This document shows positions 22,117 to 32,215 of a stretch of 64,000 nt of DNA, piece by piece (the first letter of the stretch is position 1; the number at the start of each line of letters is the position of its first letter). The position numbers were made by a program, and so were the translations under genes. Origin of the DNA: Archegozetes longisetosus. Lineage: Eukaryota > Arthropoda > Arachnida > Sarcoptiformes > Trhypochthoniidae. Location of the stretch: positions 1-64,000 of the forward strand of contig JAEMBT020000141.1 in the NCBI GenBank assembly GCA_018873245.2, in the 5' to 3' direction. The notes under the pieces were generated by a model. The model made no database searches. It was not told the DNA's origin and worked only from the letters and a program-made list of their open reading frames with translations.

Positions 22117-22608
22117 TGTAATAACGTCTTAGTTTCTTAATTAGACCTATATCAAAGTACTTTTGAAATAACATATATTGCTAAATTAATTTTCATAACT
22201 CACCGTATATGTCAACATTTATTACCGATATAAAGATTACTTTTGTTTGTACAATAGAAATCTTCACATGCTTGTCTCAACTGTACAAGTTATGAAGACA
22301 GCTGAGAGTAAGCATATTTCAACTCTTAAAACCTACCTAAGTATGTCCTAGTTATACAATCTCCCAATCCTAGCTAAATGTGCTATTGACCTTAAAAGGT
22401 TTAGCCTATCATTGTAAAACATTTTCTAATTTAACCCGCCTATTGTTCCTATAAAATGTCGTGTTTTTCTTAAATTTTTCGCTCTTTCTTCCAGTGTTAA
22501 AGTCCTGTGAAATCTTATGTAATTTTATTATTGTGGTTATGTTAAATAAAGTGCTTATATTTTAAAATTTGATTTCATACACGCTCCTATCAAAGACCAG
22601 ACTTTACA
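22117..22608 (+). repeat. LTR (492 bp) of an env-bearing retroelement
   Basis: It begins TGTAATAACG and ends ...ACTTTACA, so the tips TGTAA/TTACA are inverted. It is preceded by a polypurine tract. Inside are a TATA-like TATAAAATG (about 22450) and AATAAA (about 22543), giving a U3-R-U5 layout. No second LTR is in the window; the 5' part of the element was lost at the Merlin MITE. Confidence 0.75.
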
Positions 22609-23475
22609 GTATTCAAGTTTTCCTTATTTCGCTCATAAAAAACTACTTCAAATATTGTTTCAACGATATGATTCAACAAATTTCATAAAATATTTAATAG
22701 CTAAATAGCTGCACATAATTTTGAAATATAAAAACCTTTACTGTATCTATTACGCCAATATAAACCTCAAGATTTAATGTTTATGAAAATTAAGATTAAA
22801 AACAAATAATTTAATAATAATAATAAGCTCATTTAAAAAATTTTAAATGTCGTAAAAATGTCTGAATTAAATTATATAAAGTTAAAAAATTGTGCATGTT
22901 AATTTGCAAGATTTGATAGATATCCTAGACGAGACATTAGGCGTGTTAGCGAAAATAATGTGGTTACTTTTAATACCGTGAAACCAATGACCGATAGCGA
23001 CAATAACATACATTCTGAAGATGACCATGATAATGGCCAAGAACGGTGGAACAAGTGACAATTCACCCTGATATTGCCACAATCGCATCAACAATTTGAT
23101 TAAATAACTTGTACATGATGAATTTGTATACTTTATAATATTATGTAAAATCCTACTCAAACTGTAAGAATCTGTAATGAATTTTGATTGCTCATTACTC
23201 TTTAATTATTATATATAATAAAATAACTTTTGCATGAATAAGTATCATATAATAGCTGCATATTTTATCATCCTGAGACATTGCGTTTCAATAAAATAAT
23301 TTAACTAAGATTTGCATGCATAACCTTAGTTAATTCTTTTCGATATATATAAAATATTTTTCAAAATTATGTGCAGCTATTTAGCTATTAAATATTTTAT
23401 GAAATTTGTTGAATCATATCGTTGAAATAATATTTGAAGTAGTTTTTTATGAGCAAAATAAGGAAAACTTGAATA
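22609..23475. repeat. palindromic element with ~125-bp terminal inverted repeats
   Basis: GTATTCAAGTTTTCC... at 22609-22735 is repeated inverted at about 23350-23475. It abuts the LTR on the left and interrupts Merlin-type sequence on the right. A frame on the plus strand in the centre (about 22900-23057) ends in an acidic stretch, but coding is not convincing. Class unknown; it behaves like a MITE. Confidence 0.6.
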
Positions 23476-23992
23476 CTTATAACTCCGCCCCTAGAAGGAA
23501 TTTCTAAAATCTGTTTTCATATTCTTAACCAGCATACTTAGAAGAATATTTTAGAAAATTTTGGCGGACGTAGCTCAAAAATTTTTTTGTGGGCGGAGCT
23601 TAGACCTGGTTGGAAGTGGGCGTGACTTGAGACTTTTTTTCGTCAAGTAATACTGATAATATATATATAGGTATGTAATGACTTTCCTCCTTCTCCGGAA
23701 TGTAATAGCCAACCAAAAATTGAAATATCGAAACTTTGAATACTCACAATTACACTCCCAGAAGGAATTTGAGAATCCGTTTATATACTCTTGACTAGTA
23801 TACATAGAAGAACATTTAGGAAAATTTTGGTGGGCGTAGCTCAAAATTTTTTTCGTGGGCGGAGCTTAGACTTCGTCGGAAGTGGGGGTGGCTTGAGACA
23901 TTTTTGCTTGTCAAGTGATACTGATGATAAATATATAGGTATGTAATGGCTTTGCCAGCTTCTCGGGAAAGTAAAAGCCAACCCTTTATTTC
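23476..23992. mobile_element. diverged Merlin-family arm (two modules)
   Basis: Two tandem copies of the ~270-bp Merlin arm module (TATAACTCCGCCC..., GTGGGCGGAGC, GGGCGTGACTTGAG). It ends in AAAGTAAAAGCCAACC at 23992, where Polinton C begins. Older than the other copies, judging by its many changes. Confidence 0.75.
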
Positions 23993-24190
23993 TAATAAAA
24001 TTTTTTTCAAGTTTCTATGTAAAGTATATGGCATTTACTCAGATAACCATTCAATAACTTTCTGTCGTGTGATACCAGAAAATGTTTTCCTCGATGATTT
24101 CAATAGAGATTCTATGCTTCCAAAAGAAGATGGATGATTTGGATCATAGTAAATTGTTTTCAAATAATCATCTATTGTTTGACATTCCAT
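23993..24190 (-). pseudogene. Polinton C integrase, N-terminal fragment
   Basis: From the ATG at 24190 about 66 residues align with the N-terminus of the Polinton A integrase (IDDYLKTIYYDPNHPSSFGS against the DKLYYDLKHPASYGS type). They end in PYTLHR and a few more residues at the Merlin boundary. The DDE core is lost. Confidence 0.8.
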
Positions 24191-24210
24191 TTTAGACACT
24201 GATTGAAATC

Positions 24211-24855
24211 TTAGTTATTTGTCGATGTTTCGATATCTTTATCTACTAGTACTTGCCAGATTGGTTTTCTTTTTAACCTAGGTTCAAAATTTTCGTCATT
24301 GTCATCATCATCATCATCATCATCATCATCTTCCTCTTCTAGTATACCAGTGTTTTGACTCTCTTGAATATCTTGACGCGGACGTTTTTTTCCTCTCATC
24401 GATGGTGGTGTTGTAATCTTTTCATTCTCGCTTTGTGGCTTTGTCGATGCACTTGTTGGCCCATCAATCATTAACGATTCGTTATTGTTATTTGAATAGA
24501 GATTTATCAGCTTTAGCTTTACATTTTCATTTATAATAAGATCGGGTTCAACATTTGCTTCGTGTAACAGTTTAATAAACTCATTTTGCGCTAGTAATAG
24601 CTTTCCAGGCGTCATCGCATGATTGATAAGTAAAATTATATCACTGTCAGCTACAAAATTACCTTTAGCATCTCTTACACGACTAATAATGTCATATGCA
24701 CCAATTTTAGCCAACTTTAGAAATATTTTCATAATCTTATTCAACTTTTCGATGAAAGGATGACTCTTACTAGCTTTTTGCTTAGAACTACCAGACAGTG
24801 TTGTAGAATTAGCTATTACTTTGGTTTTTTTTGTCAGCATCCCTATTGAATTCAT
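24211..24855 (-). CDS. conserved Polinton protein of unknown role, Polinton C
   Basis: About 214 residues from the ATG at 24855; a slightly earlier start at 24886 is in another frame. The core (KIFLKLAKIGAYDII, DSDIILLINHAM, LLHEANVEPDLIINENVKLKLINLY) aligns with the 41796-42527 protein. The C-terminal third is low-complexity with a 13-Asp/Glu run encoded by (CAT/ATC)n and nuclear-signal-like basic clusters (KKRPRQD). Its place between the small basic protein and the integrase is conserved in both Polintons. Confidence 0.7.
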   Translation of the reverse strand: MNSIGMLTKKTKVIANSTTLSGSSKQKASKSHPFIEKLNKIMKIFLKLAKIGAYDIISRVRDAKGNFVADSDIILLINHAMTPGKLLLAQNEFIKLLHEANVEPDLIINENVKLKLINLYSNNNNESLMIDGPTSASTKPQSENEKITTPPSMRGKKRPRQDIQESQNTGILEEEDDDDDDDDDDNDENFEPRLKRKPIWQVLVDKDIETSTNN

Positions 24856-24920
24856 TATTTTCCATATCGACTGGTATAGCAACCATTTTTTTGAAACCCT
24901 GAACTCATCTTTACTGAACT

Positions 24921-25414
24921 TTATTTGATAAGTTTTTTGATAATAGCACCCGATAATTGTCCTAAGGCAGCAGCTGCAGCCGGAATAACAATTGGTAAAA
25001 ATCCTCAAGTTTGCTCAACCAATCGTCTTCTTTTTAGTCGACACTTTCTCGTTTTGGGACAATCCAACGCTTTTAGTACATTTTTATACTTTCGAAGTTT
25101 CTTTAACTCAGAAGGCTTAACAGGAATGTTCCCTTTTAAGAGATTATGAGATAATTCTGATAACGCGTCAAACAATTTTTTATCATCGCTGAATTCTTTA
25201 AGCAGAGCTTGTCTCATTTTTAGACTTTTTTCGTGAAACGCTCCTCAAAAAAATTCATTGAATTTCTTAGTGAATTAGACATCGTATTATGTTCTTTCCA
25301 AAATAACCGTTCAGCACTAGTTAAATTCGTTCGATTATCTTTTGTATTATAATCTTGTTCGTCCTCTTCACTTTCAATAAATTTTTTCTTTGATTTTCTT
25401 GAATCTACAGCCAT
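24921..25414 (-). pseudogene. small basic core-like protein, Polinton C
   Basis: Three open pieces in one frame: a charged N-part from the ATG at 25414 ending in a stop at about 25220, the conserved middle (LFDALSELSHNLLKGNIPVK, then a Lys/Arg-rich run), and, after an in-frame TGA at about 25003, the Ala-rich hydrophobic end (LPIVIPAAAAALG). Polinton A has the same middle and end. Small size, basic charge and a hydrophobic tail recall adenoviral core peptides, but that assignment is an inference. Confidence 0.6.
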
Positions 25415-25459
25415 AATTTTCAATCTCTTAAAATATAAATATATGGAGCAAATTCTGTT

Positions 25460-26142
25460 TTAGCTCTTAATGAAGGAGGAAGTTCTTCTCATTCTCGATT
25501 TGATTCTTAATTTAAAGGGTGTATCAGTTTTCAAATCAATTAGTAGATACCCATACGGATTTTTCGTAGAATCTTCATATGCTTGCATGAAACTTTTCAA
25601 TTTATTTTTGAATAGTTGCTTACCCAAGTATTCAATTTGATTCTGATCCCGAAAATTGTTCATTAAAATTATATATTGACAATTCAAAGTAATTGTTCTC
25701 ATATATTTTGATTGGTAAAAAAATTCTGGACTATAAAGAACACACTTAGATTTAAGTGATGACTACCTCTAGTAAAAAGTTGACTCATTCTTTCATTTTT
25801 TCCAAGTTCCAACATCATATCATCAATAACAATTAAATTTACTTTGAAATTTTTCAATTCATGCTCATCAGATAAATAATCTAAATAAGTTATATTAGTG
25901 TTTTCAACTTTATGGTTATAAAGTTCTTGAAACTGGCCGTGAGTCCATAATACTTCGATATTCTTAGTTGTAGACGCTTCTGGTGACGTGAAAATAGTAT
26001 ATTTCCAATTTTTCAATATTCTTCTAACAAGTATTGTTTTGCCACTGCTCGTAGGACCAGCAACAATACAAGTAAATGGATGTCTCAACATTAAATAACG
26101 AGACTCAATATCACTTGAAATACTCTTACTTTGACTGATCAT
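25460..26142 (-). CDS. Polinton packaging ATPase, Polinton C
   Basis: A FtsK/HerA-type motor that would pump viral DNA into capsids. Walker A GPTSSGKT lies about 30 residues in, and Walker B LIVIDDMM about 105 residues in, followed by a SQLFTRGSHHLNLSVFF sensor-like region. The frame ends with TAA at 25699 and reopens in another frame to about 25460 (LNCQYIILMNNFRDQNQ), so there is one break at an A-run. Total length of about 225 residues agrees with the family. It lies 24 bp downstream of the IAP gene. Confidence 0.8.
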
Positions 26143-26166
26143 TTCTCTTAATTAAATAAAGCAATT

Positions 26167-27204
26167 CTACAGAAACAAAAATGTTTTATTTAACAATATA
26201 ATATCTGAGCGTCTCAATATTTCAACTCTACATATTGGACATCTACGCACTCTAGTAGAACATTGCTTACAAGTTACTATATGCTTACAGTTAAATCTTA
26301 CAGATACTTCTCTATCAAAGCAAATTTTACAATTTATTCTTTGCTGAATCTGATTCAATAATTGCCAGGATACTTCAGACGTTGAGGTGGAAAAGTAAGA
26401 GGAAAAAGATGATGAAGTACTTGCCGACGGTTCATTTGAAGTAGTTACTTGTTGCTGTCGACTTTTTGAACTTCGCAAACGCTCTTTCACATAGGGACAA
26501 TACGGAAAGAATAGCTTATGAATATTATCCGGAGATGATTCCAGTTTCCAACCAGCGATACATGAACGACAATATGCGCACTGGACGGTATCGTTTAAAA
26601 GACAATAGAAAAAGCCTGATTTAGCGAGCAATGCAGGCGATGGGCTTTCGTGGGGCCATTGACGAACCATGAACGATTTGATTCGATTACGCTCTTCGTG
26701 CATAAGTTTGAAGAATGTATCAATACAAAGAACCAAATTTGGCTGATTAGATCGTAGAATTTGTATCGGTGTGCGATAATAGGCTTCAATTACGGGTAGT
26801 TCATCCGTGAGAAACTCTCTTCCTCTCGACTCTTTAACTAGAGGATTTCGTAAATTAAAATTTTGCATAGCCGAGTCAAAAGAACCAAAAGCATCATGGC
26901 TAGACAATTGACTTGAAGAAATCAATGGCATTGCAACCGCTGAAGGACCATTGCTGGTAGGCAATCTGTTTATAGATATATCATATCCGTTTAGAAATTT
27001 ACAATTTGGCAACAACTATCTGTGCATGAAGTATAGGTGACTTTCTTTCGTCCAACCTGCAATTCTTATACCAAAACTGAAACAAATTACTTCATCTCCA
27101 TAAAAGGAGTAATAAAAACCTGCACTCGCCAGACAGTGATAATCAAAATCCGTATTTGGCCAATTAGAAAATGTACTTCTTCGAACACTTTCATGTCTGA
27201 GCAA
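26167..27204 (-). pseudogene. BIR/BIR/RING inhibitor-of-apoptosis-like gene, Polinton C
   Basis: The first BIR (ASAGFYY, then CFSFGIRIAGW) has Phe where the second zinc Cys is expected. An in-frame TAG (about 27016) follows FMHR. The second BIR (about 26530-26660) keeps CAYCRSCIAGW and the His/Cys pair. A C-terminal RING has the CKICFDREVSVRFNCKH, CKQC and CPIC ligands. Such proteins block caspases and attach ubiquitin; here the gene belongs to the Polinton, as in Polinton A. The changes suggest the first BIR is degraded. No frame shift was seen. Confidence 0.85.
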
Positions 27205-27384
27205 TTAATGCCTCAAATAAATTGAAGAATACATATACGAACACATATTCTTCTTAACTGATTCGATTCAATGAGACGAATGAGACGATGATGATGATGA
27301 TGAAAAAATGTTATGAACTTGTTATAAACAAGACGCGCAAGCGTATTAAAACAAAGATTTCACAAATCTTTAAGCGGCCGCACA

Positions 27385-27430
27385 TGTGCCCCAGAGGGGC
27401 ATAGAAAATATGCTCTGAAAGGGCATATAA
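27385..27430. promoter_or_regulatory. hairpin pair upstream of the IAP gene, Polinton C
   Basis: TGCCCC-AGA-GGGGCA (27387-27401) and a 9-bp stem with loop GAA (ATATGCTCT/AGGGCATAT, 27408-27428) lie back to back, about 180 bp upstream of the IAP start. Polinton A has four such hairpins in the same place (39396-39465). Confidence 0.6.
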
Positions 27431-27524
27431 AAGTTTGCTCCTTAAAGAGGGAAAGTCTATTCTTTGTATCTAAATGGCAAAGTAGAGTAATCTTGTGGAA
27501 TTATACGTCTTCCACGTATACGGA

Positions 27525-28131
27525 AAAATCAAAACACGTGTTGATGTATAGTAAGTAAGTCAACATGAAAAACTAGACAAACGATGTACTAGTTACTATT
27601 GGAATATCGAAATTTTGAAAATTCATAACTTCGCCCACAGAAGAAATTTTGAGAGTCCGATTGCATATTCTTAAATGGTATGTTTAGATAGAAATTTAAG
27701 AAAATTTTAGTGGATGTGGCTAACAATTTTTTTGGTGGGCGGAGCCTAAAAATGGTCGGAGGTGGGCGTGGCTTGCGAATTTTATTTTTCATGTAATGCT
27801 GATAACAAATATATATAAATATAATTGCTACAACAGCTTTACGGAAAGTAAAAGTTAGTCAAAGTTTTGAAAAATCGAACTTTGAACGTTTATAACTCCA
27901 CCCACAGAAGGAATTTTGAGGATCCGCTTGCATATTTTTAAGCAGTACATTTAGATAAAAATTTAAGATAAATTTGGTTGGTGTGGCTAAAAATTTTTTT
28001 GGTTGGCGTAGCTTAGAAGTGGGCGGAGGTGGGTGTGGCTTGAGGCTTTTTTGCTTGTCAAGTCATGCTGATAATAAATATATATATATATGTAATAGTT
28101 TCCCCAGCTTCACACAAAAGTAAAAGCCAAC
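27525..28131. mobile_element. half of a Merlin-family MITE (one arm)
   Basis: From AAAATCAAAACACGTGTTGATG, which is the inner end of the arm, to AAAGTAAAAGCCAACC at 28131. It abuts the gypsy protease fragment. Only the right arm is present. Confidence 0.8.
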
Positions 28132-28276
28132 CAGATGCGTCACTATCCAAAAGCACCTGTACTTTATAACCATTGAGTAAAACGGATACGGCCGGAACAC
28201 CTGCTAAATCTAGATTGCCCATAAGACTAGTGTGTTTTTCTGGCATTTGGCCTGCAATGCGGCATAAGCCTCGCAA
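28132..28276 (-). pseudogene. retroviral-type aspartic protease, N-terminal fragment
   Basis: The frame reads GVPAVSVLLNGYKVQVLLDSDAS and then runs into the Merlin arm. The catalytic triplet expected as Asp-Ser/Thr-Gly reads Asp-Ser-Asp, so this copy is probably inactive even apart from the truncation. Confidence 0.7.
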
Positions 28277-28335
28277 AGAATGATATTTGTCCCAACTATT
28301 CAGAGGCTGACTCTGATCGTTAGGCTCAGGTAGCG

Positions 28336-29778
28336 TTAGGCTTGTTTTAGCTCAGTGTCGGCTACTGAATTTCTATTCATACTTCGGCTACCGTTTGCCG
28401 CAGCAAATGTTTTCGATAGACTTCGGTTTCCAGGCTGGGGCTGAGATGAGCTAGCGCTACGATCAGCTCGTAATTGCTTGATACGGTCCCAATTTGCCTG
28501 AATTCGTGCATTGTCTTTGGGTTGTGGGCAGTCTTTAAGTCTATGGCCGCGTTGGTCACAGTTGAAGCAGGTTAACTGAAGGGTTGCCTGATTATATGGT
28601 TTTTCTACGCTGGCCCGAGCGAAGTTAGGGTTGTTTGCAGGATCTTTGCTTTGTGGTACAGACTGTCGTGGGGTTTCTCTATCTCTAGCATAATTTTTAC
28701 GGTTTTGTACGAACTTTGCGTCGCATCTTTCTAACTTTGCAAGTTTTTGCTTCAAACTTGAGAGAGACGTACTATCAATGACATCTCGGCCGATGGAATG
28801 AAACGCTAGCGCTTGCAATATGTGGTCTAAAAGCTCAAGTTCGTGCATATTTGGGTTTGCTCTCCTCGCTATTCGTGTCATACGGTGCACAAACTCGATA
28901 GGAGTTTCATTATCCTGTACTCGAGCTGTATAAAGCTGGCGCATAAGATCACGCTCGTGATCAATAGGCATGAAATCAGTCGTAAATCGCAGCTCAAACT
29001 CTTCCCTGGTAATAGCTCGTTCACGAAAAGTTCCTACATACCAATCCTTTGCAGACCCGTGCATAGCACTACGAATCGAACAAGCTTTTGCTTTGCTATC
29101 CCATCTGTTATTATTCGAGACAGCATTGAAGTCTGAAAGCCAGTCAATAGCCTGATCAGTACGGCCATAAAATTTAGGAACTGGTAGCTTGACAATCGCT
29201 GGATTACTAACTATAGCTGGTTGCGAGATTACCTTTAGCTTTTCTAAGCTTTTAGCAAACTCTAGCGCTACTATTTGCGTCACCCGAATCAAGTCTGAGT
29301 CTGAACTATTGGGAGTTGTTTTCGGTTGGGTAGTGGCACTCGTGCCATTGATACCAGGTATGCTGCCTGAGTCAGAAATAGATAGCTCTCCGAGTGTACG
29401 TGATCTCGGCGATAATATCCTATGGTTACTATCGGTATTAATGAGCTGGGAATTACTAATTTCGCTCACACGGTATGATTGAGCTCTATCAAGGTTCGAC
29501 TTATCTGCTACGGGTGATAATTCTTGATCGATTTGAGCCTCAGGGAGGTCTAGGTTTTGGTTTTGCTCAATATAGAACTTAAGTCGAGCAGTCTCGTCGG
29601 CTCGCTTTTTCAATTTTGTTAAGAGGTTTTGTTTACGTATCTGTTTTCGTTTAGCGATTTCAGTCGCTTCAGACACGGCACGCGCGTACTCCTCCTCAGC
29701 TGCTATTACTTGTTGTTGCAAAATCTCGAGGTCATGGTCTTCGGATTCTGAATCCTGACCCTCGTTAGGTGATGGCAT
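28336..29778 (-). CDS. gag: Gag polyprotein of the gypsy element
   Basis: 480 residues from the ATG at 29778. A coiled coil (about residues 18-75, many Glu/Lys/Ala) is followed by a Ser-rich linker. The retrotransposon gag domain spans residues ~200-330 (DWLSDFNAVSNNNRWDSKAKA, then ELRFTTDFMPIDHERDLMRQL). One CCHC zinc knuckle, CFNCDQRGHRLKDC, lies near residue 408. It packages the element RNA in the cytoplasm. The frame is open upstream as far as a single TAA at 29875, beyond which 29878-30183 reads in the same frame. Confidence 0.9.
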   Translation of the reverse strand: MPSPNEGQDSESEDHDLEILQQQVIAAEEEYARAVSEATEIAKRKQIRKQNLLTKLKKRADETARLKFYIEQNQNLDLPEAQIDQELSPVADKSNLDRAQSYRVSEISNSQLINTDSNHRILSPRSRTLGELSISDSGSIPGINGTSATTQPKTTPNSSDSDLIRVTQIVALEFAKSLEKLKVISQPAIVSNPAIVKLPVPKFYGRTDQAIDWLSDFNAVSNNNRWDSKAKACSIRSAMHGSAKDWYVGTFRERAITREEFELRFTTDFMPIDHERDLMRQLYTARVQDNETPIEFVHRMTRIARRANPNMHELELLDHILQALAFHSIGRDVIDSTSLSSLKQKLAKLERCDAKFVQNRKNYARDRETPRQSVPQSKDPANNPNFARASVEKPYNQATLQLTCFNCDQRGHRLKDCPQPKDNARIQANWDRIKQLRADRSASSSQPQPGNRSLSKTFAAANGSRSMNRNSVADTELKQA

Positions 29779-29874
29779 AATTACAACTCTTTCTCTATTA
29801 AGCTCCAGATTATCGCTATCTCCCTCATTTTGTTCATCTATTCTATCAATTATAGTACGCGAAATAGCGCTATT

Positions 29875-30183
29875 TTACCGAGAGGCATTGATATCATTAC
29901 TGGCATAAAGGGTTGATGTATTAGTACGTAAATTAGATCGGTTGTCGGGCTCTAAGGGCACCTCAGGGTTTTGACTCACTTTAAATGAAGAGCTTTTTGG
30001 CTCTGATGCTTTATCTGAATTCATAATACTCGAAATCGGCTTACTTTGCTTAAGTATTTCTTCTTCTGACACCTCTGTGTCAGAAGCTACTTCATAAGGT
30101 GTGCGCCTACGATTAGCATTTCGTAACGAGTAAGAGTGAGTATCAGCTTTGCCTTTAATTCCTGCTCTAGTTCTACTAAATGG
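29875..30183 (-). pseudogene. upstream part of the gag frame
   Basis: From an ATG at 30183 about 100 residues (MPFSRTRAG..., then acidic and Ser-rich) are in the same frame as gag and separated from it by one TAA. Either gag originally started here or this is a short leader ORF. Confidence 0.5.
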
Positions 30184-30376
30184 CATGATGACAGCAAGTG
30201 TTGCAAAACAATATATCAAAAAAGCTGTAGCTTCTAACTAAATATTAGATCGTTATTCACCGATAAAAGATGAATACCCGGCGCTTTCTCCACCACGTGT
30301 AAGGGTTGGCGCGCGCTGTATATAAAAAAAGGAGACTTACTCCGCTTACCTGTTTTTTGATTTGGGGGCTCCACCA

Positions 30377-30702
30377 GTTATCTTTACCACGTCACTCGCT
30401 CTTGCTTCGAGAGGCTTCTTTCTTGATGAAGAGTGCGCTTCCGACGCGCTCCTCAAGTCAGCTTAACAACTTTACTGATAATCAAAACAAAGGGTTTCGT
30501 GAAAAAAGTCCAAGTTTTTATTGTTTCACATTACAGAGACGCTCAAATATATTTAACAATCATCATAAAACCCAATCAAAACCTGTTCTGGCCTTACACG
30601 CCTAACTTTCAGACAAAAAGCACTCCTTCTCTGAACCTTTTACTCGACCTTATATATAAGGTCGAGAAAATTCCAATCTCAGGTGCCTCGAGACTAGTCA
30701 CA
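30377..30702 (-). repeat. 5' LTR of the gypsy element
   Basis: On the minus strand it starts TGTGACTAGTC, has a TATA box (TATATATAAGG) and an AATAAAA signal, and ends just before TGGTGGAGCCCCC, which is a tRNA-primer-site candidate. The 3' tip is not a clean CA, so the end is approximate. Confidence 0.5.
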
Positions 30703-30885
30703 GGTTAGTTAGTTAGTTAGTTAGTTTGTTTGTTTGTTCGTTCGTTTGATTGATTGTTTGTTGACGGTCTCCGGGGGTTATCCTCTCCTTTACAGGTCAT
30801 CTGATATAGAAATGGCCAATAGTTACTATTCGTGGGTCAATTCGACTTGAAATGGTCATCACTTATATTCTGTGATCAATTGAAA
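30703..30885. repeat. (TTAG)n/(TTTG)n microsatellite plus dispersed repeat
   Basis: TTAG x5, then TTTG/TTCG runs, then the GACGGTCTCCGGGGGTTATC block and a segment matching 1240-1328. Confidence 0.7.
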
Positions 30886-31003
30886 AGTGTGGAAGAATTG
30901 TGTGTGGAAGAATTGTGTGTGGAAGAATTGTGTGTGGAAGAATTGTGTGTGGAAGAATTGTGTGTGGAAGAATTGTGCACAGAAGAATTGTGCGTGGAAG
31001 AAA
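30886..31003 (+). repeat. 15-bp tandem repeat GTGTGGAAGAATTGT
   Basis: Six near-perfect copies followed by two degenerate ones. Because 15 is divisible by three, it creates an open frame of repeated EELCV, which I treat as a by-product. A degenerate single unit occurs inverted near 1016-1045. Confidence 0.85.
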
Positions 31004-31152
31004 TGTGTCACTCCCGTTATTTACTTAAGCTGTTTTTGTTCGCACTGTTATTTACTCGCACTGTTTTGATGAGCGCTATTATTAATTGCGCTCTTTTCGT
31101 TTGCGCTATTATAACGCGCGCTGTTATTGCCGCACTGTTTTGATGTGGAGTC
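31004..31152. other. degenerate CGCTGTTATT repeats
   Basis: Loose copies of a GCGCTGTTATTTAC unit like those at 930-1015. They end where X begins. Confidence 0.4.
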
Positions 31153-31572
31153 GAAATGTGGATATTATTGCGTTTATTTCATTAAAGAAAGAAATAAAGG
31201 AAAAGTATGTATGATATTCATCATTTCTTGAACAATATCCTGCTATAACAATGAAAGAAATGATCAGAACTATTCAATCCATTAATTTTTATGTCCCAAA
31301 TAAATTCAACTATAACTTTATGACAATTATCCGTACCGATTCCCATCAAATAGTTTTTAATTCTTTAGAATTTTTCAACAAACGCTTTATTGCTGGAAAA
31401 AGTGAAAGCCAACAAGTAGGGACATGTTTTAGTATTTTCTAGAACTCTGTTCCACTGAACTCGTAGCAAGCTTTGAGAGATTCGATACGCTTTGCAGAAT
31501 TTGAAAAATGTGCAAGTATTTTGATGATTAGATTTTTCACATATAAGTCCAGTTTGATTAAGGAATATTTGG
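31153..31572 (-). pseudogene. hAT transposase pseudogene, C-terminal part left of Polinton A
   Basis: Minus-strand continuation of the hAT copy at 47461-48222, separated from it by Polinton A. It has the same TAG after FSGTEF. Its outer end (31153-31230) overlaps, on the plus strand, the Cys-block end of the D-type protease (CGYYCVYF). Confidence 0.75.
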
Positions 31573-31578
31573 CCGTAT
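31573..31578. other. target-site duplication CCGTAT (left)
   Basis: Six bases duplicated at 47455-47460. The uninterrupted site GGCCGTATTATG is seen in the hAT copy at about 3130. Six-base duplication is the Polinton hallmark. Confidence 0.95.
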
Positions 31579-31895
31579 AGTAGTAGATATGTGCTTCTGG
31601 ACCGGAGCGCTCTAGACCTGAGCGCTCTAGACCTGAGAGGGATTCTAGACCTGAATACTCTATACTTGAGAGAGATGCCTAAAGCTTCTTCAAGGCTATA
31701 ATTAAGTTGACAATACTGTCTATTCATAAAATTGATATAAAATTAGCTCAATTGTTAATCATTTTATTTTCCCCGAAATCAATGCATTTACAAGATTTTT
31801 TATTAACAATTCATTATTATTTTTATCAAATGAGAATAGAAATAGAAAATCGCAGTAAGAATAACCCAATAGCCTTATTTTTACATAAAGAACAC
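31579..31895. repeat. Polinton A left terminal inverted repeat
   Basis: 317 bp matching 47117-47454 inverted; ends differ in the number of CTCTAGACCTGAG units. It carries an antisense copy of the protease 3' end. Confidence 0.9.
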
Positions 31896-32215
31896 TAACA
31901 CAGTTTTACTCATTCATAATAGTGTTTGCACGTTATATAATGCGTGTTATGTATTTTTATATAGTATCGTGTTCTATATTGCTATATAGTGTGCTATATA
32001 ATGTTGTATTTTGTATTACTATATAACTCTGTGCGTATAACGTGCAATAAGTAGTACATTCCTATGTAACATGATACCAAAACATAAAAGAGTGGTGTCC
32101 CCGAGTCCTTATTACAGTAATGCTAAAAAGTGAAACTTTGCGCAATAATGTAAATAAACAAATCTTTTTGGAGTACAACTGAATCTCAACTCTGTTTAGC
32201 CACTTTGTTTTTAAG
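31896..32215. other. subterminal non-coding region of Polinton A
   Basis: Repeated TATATAGTGT/CTATATA words and no gene. It may hold the leftward promoter or replication signals, but nothing decisive is seen. Confidence 0.4.

Larger units (their letters stand above)
23993..27460 (-). mobile_element. Polinton C: truncated, diverged second Polinton family
   Basis: On the minus strand: hairpin cluster, IAP-like gene, packaging ATPase, small basic protein, unrecognised protein and integrase N-terminus, in the same order as Polinton A. Proteins align along their length but with many substitutions, so this is a separate lineage. It is cut inside the integrase by a Merlin arm (23992). Upstream of the hairpins no polymerase is recognisable and no terminal repeat was found. 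The upper limit is approximate. Confidence 0.85.
28132..30702 (-). mobile_element. Ty3/gypsy-type LTR retrotransposon, 5' half
   Basis: On the minus strand: LTR, primer-binding-site candidate, gag with a zinc knuckle, and the first part of an aspartic protease. Reverse transcriptase, RNase H and integrase are missing; the element is cut by the Merlin arm at 28131. Confidence 0.8.

Noticed and set aside
24301..24345. (CAT)n microsatellite as an independent repeat
   Set aside because: It lies inside the coding frame of the Polinton C protein as its acidic run.
30703..30725. (TTAG)n as a telomere-like repeat
   Set aside because: Only five units, not TTAGG, next to a (TTTG)n run; a simple microsatellite.
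30832..31143. Open frame encoding repeated EELCV
   Set aside because: It is produced by the 15-bp tandem array, whose period is a multiple of three; there is no conserved domain and no good start.
31251..31442. 63-codon frame (also at 61086-61277 on the minus strand) next to the protease fragment
   Set aside because: Its 3' half is antisense to recognisable hAT sequence (WLSLFPAI region). It may extend remnant D, but coding could not be supported.
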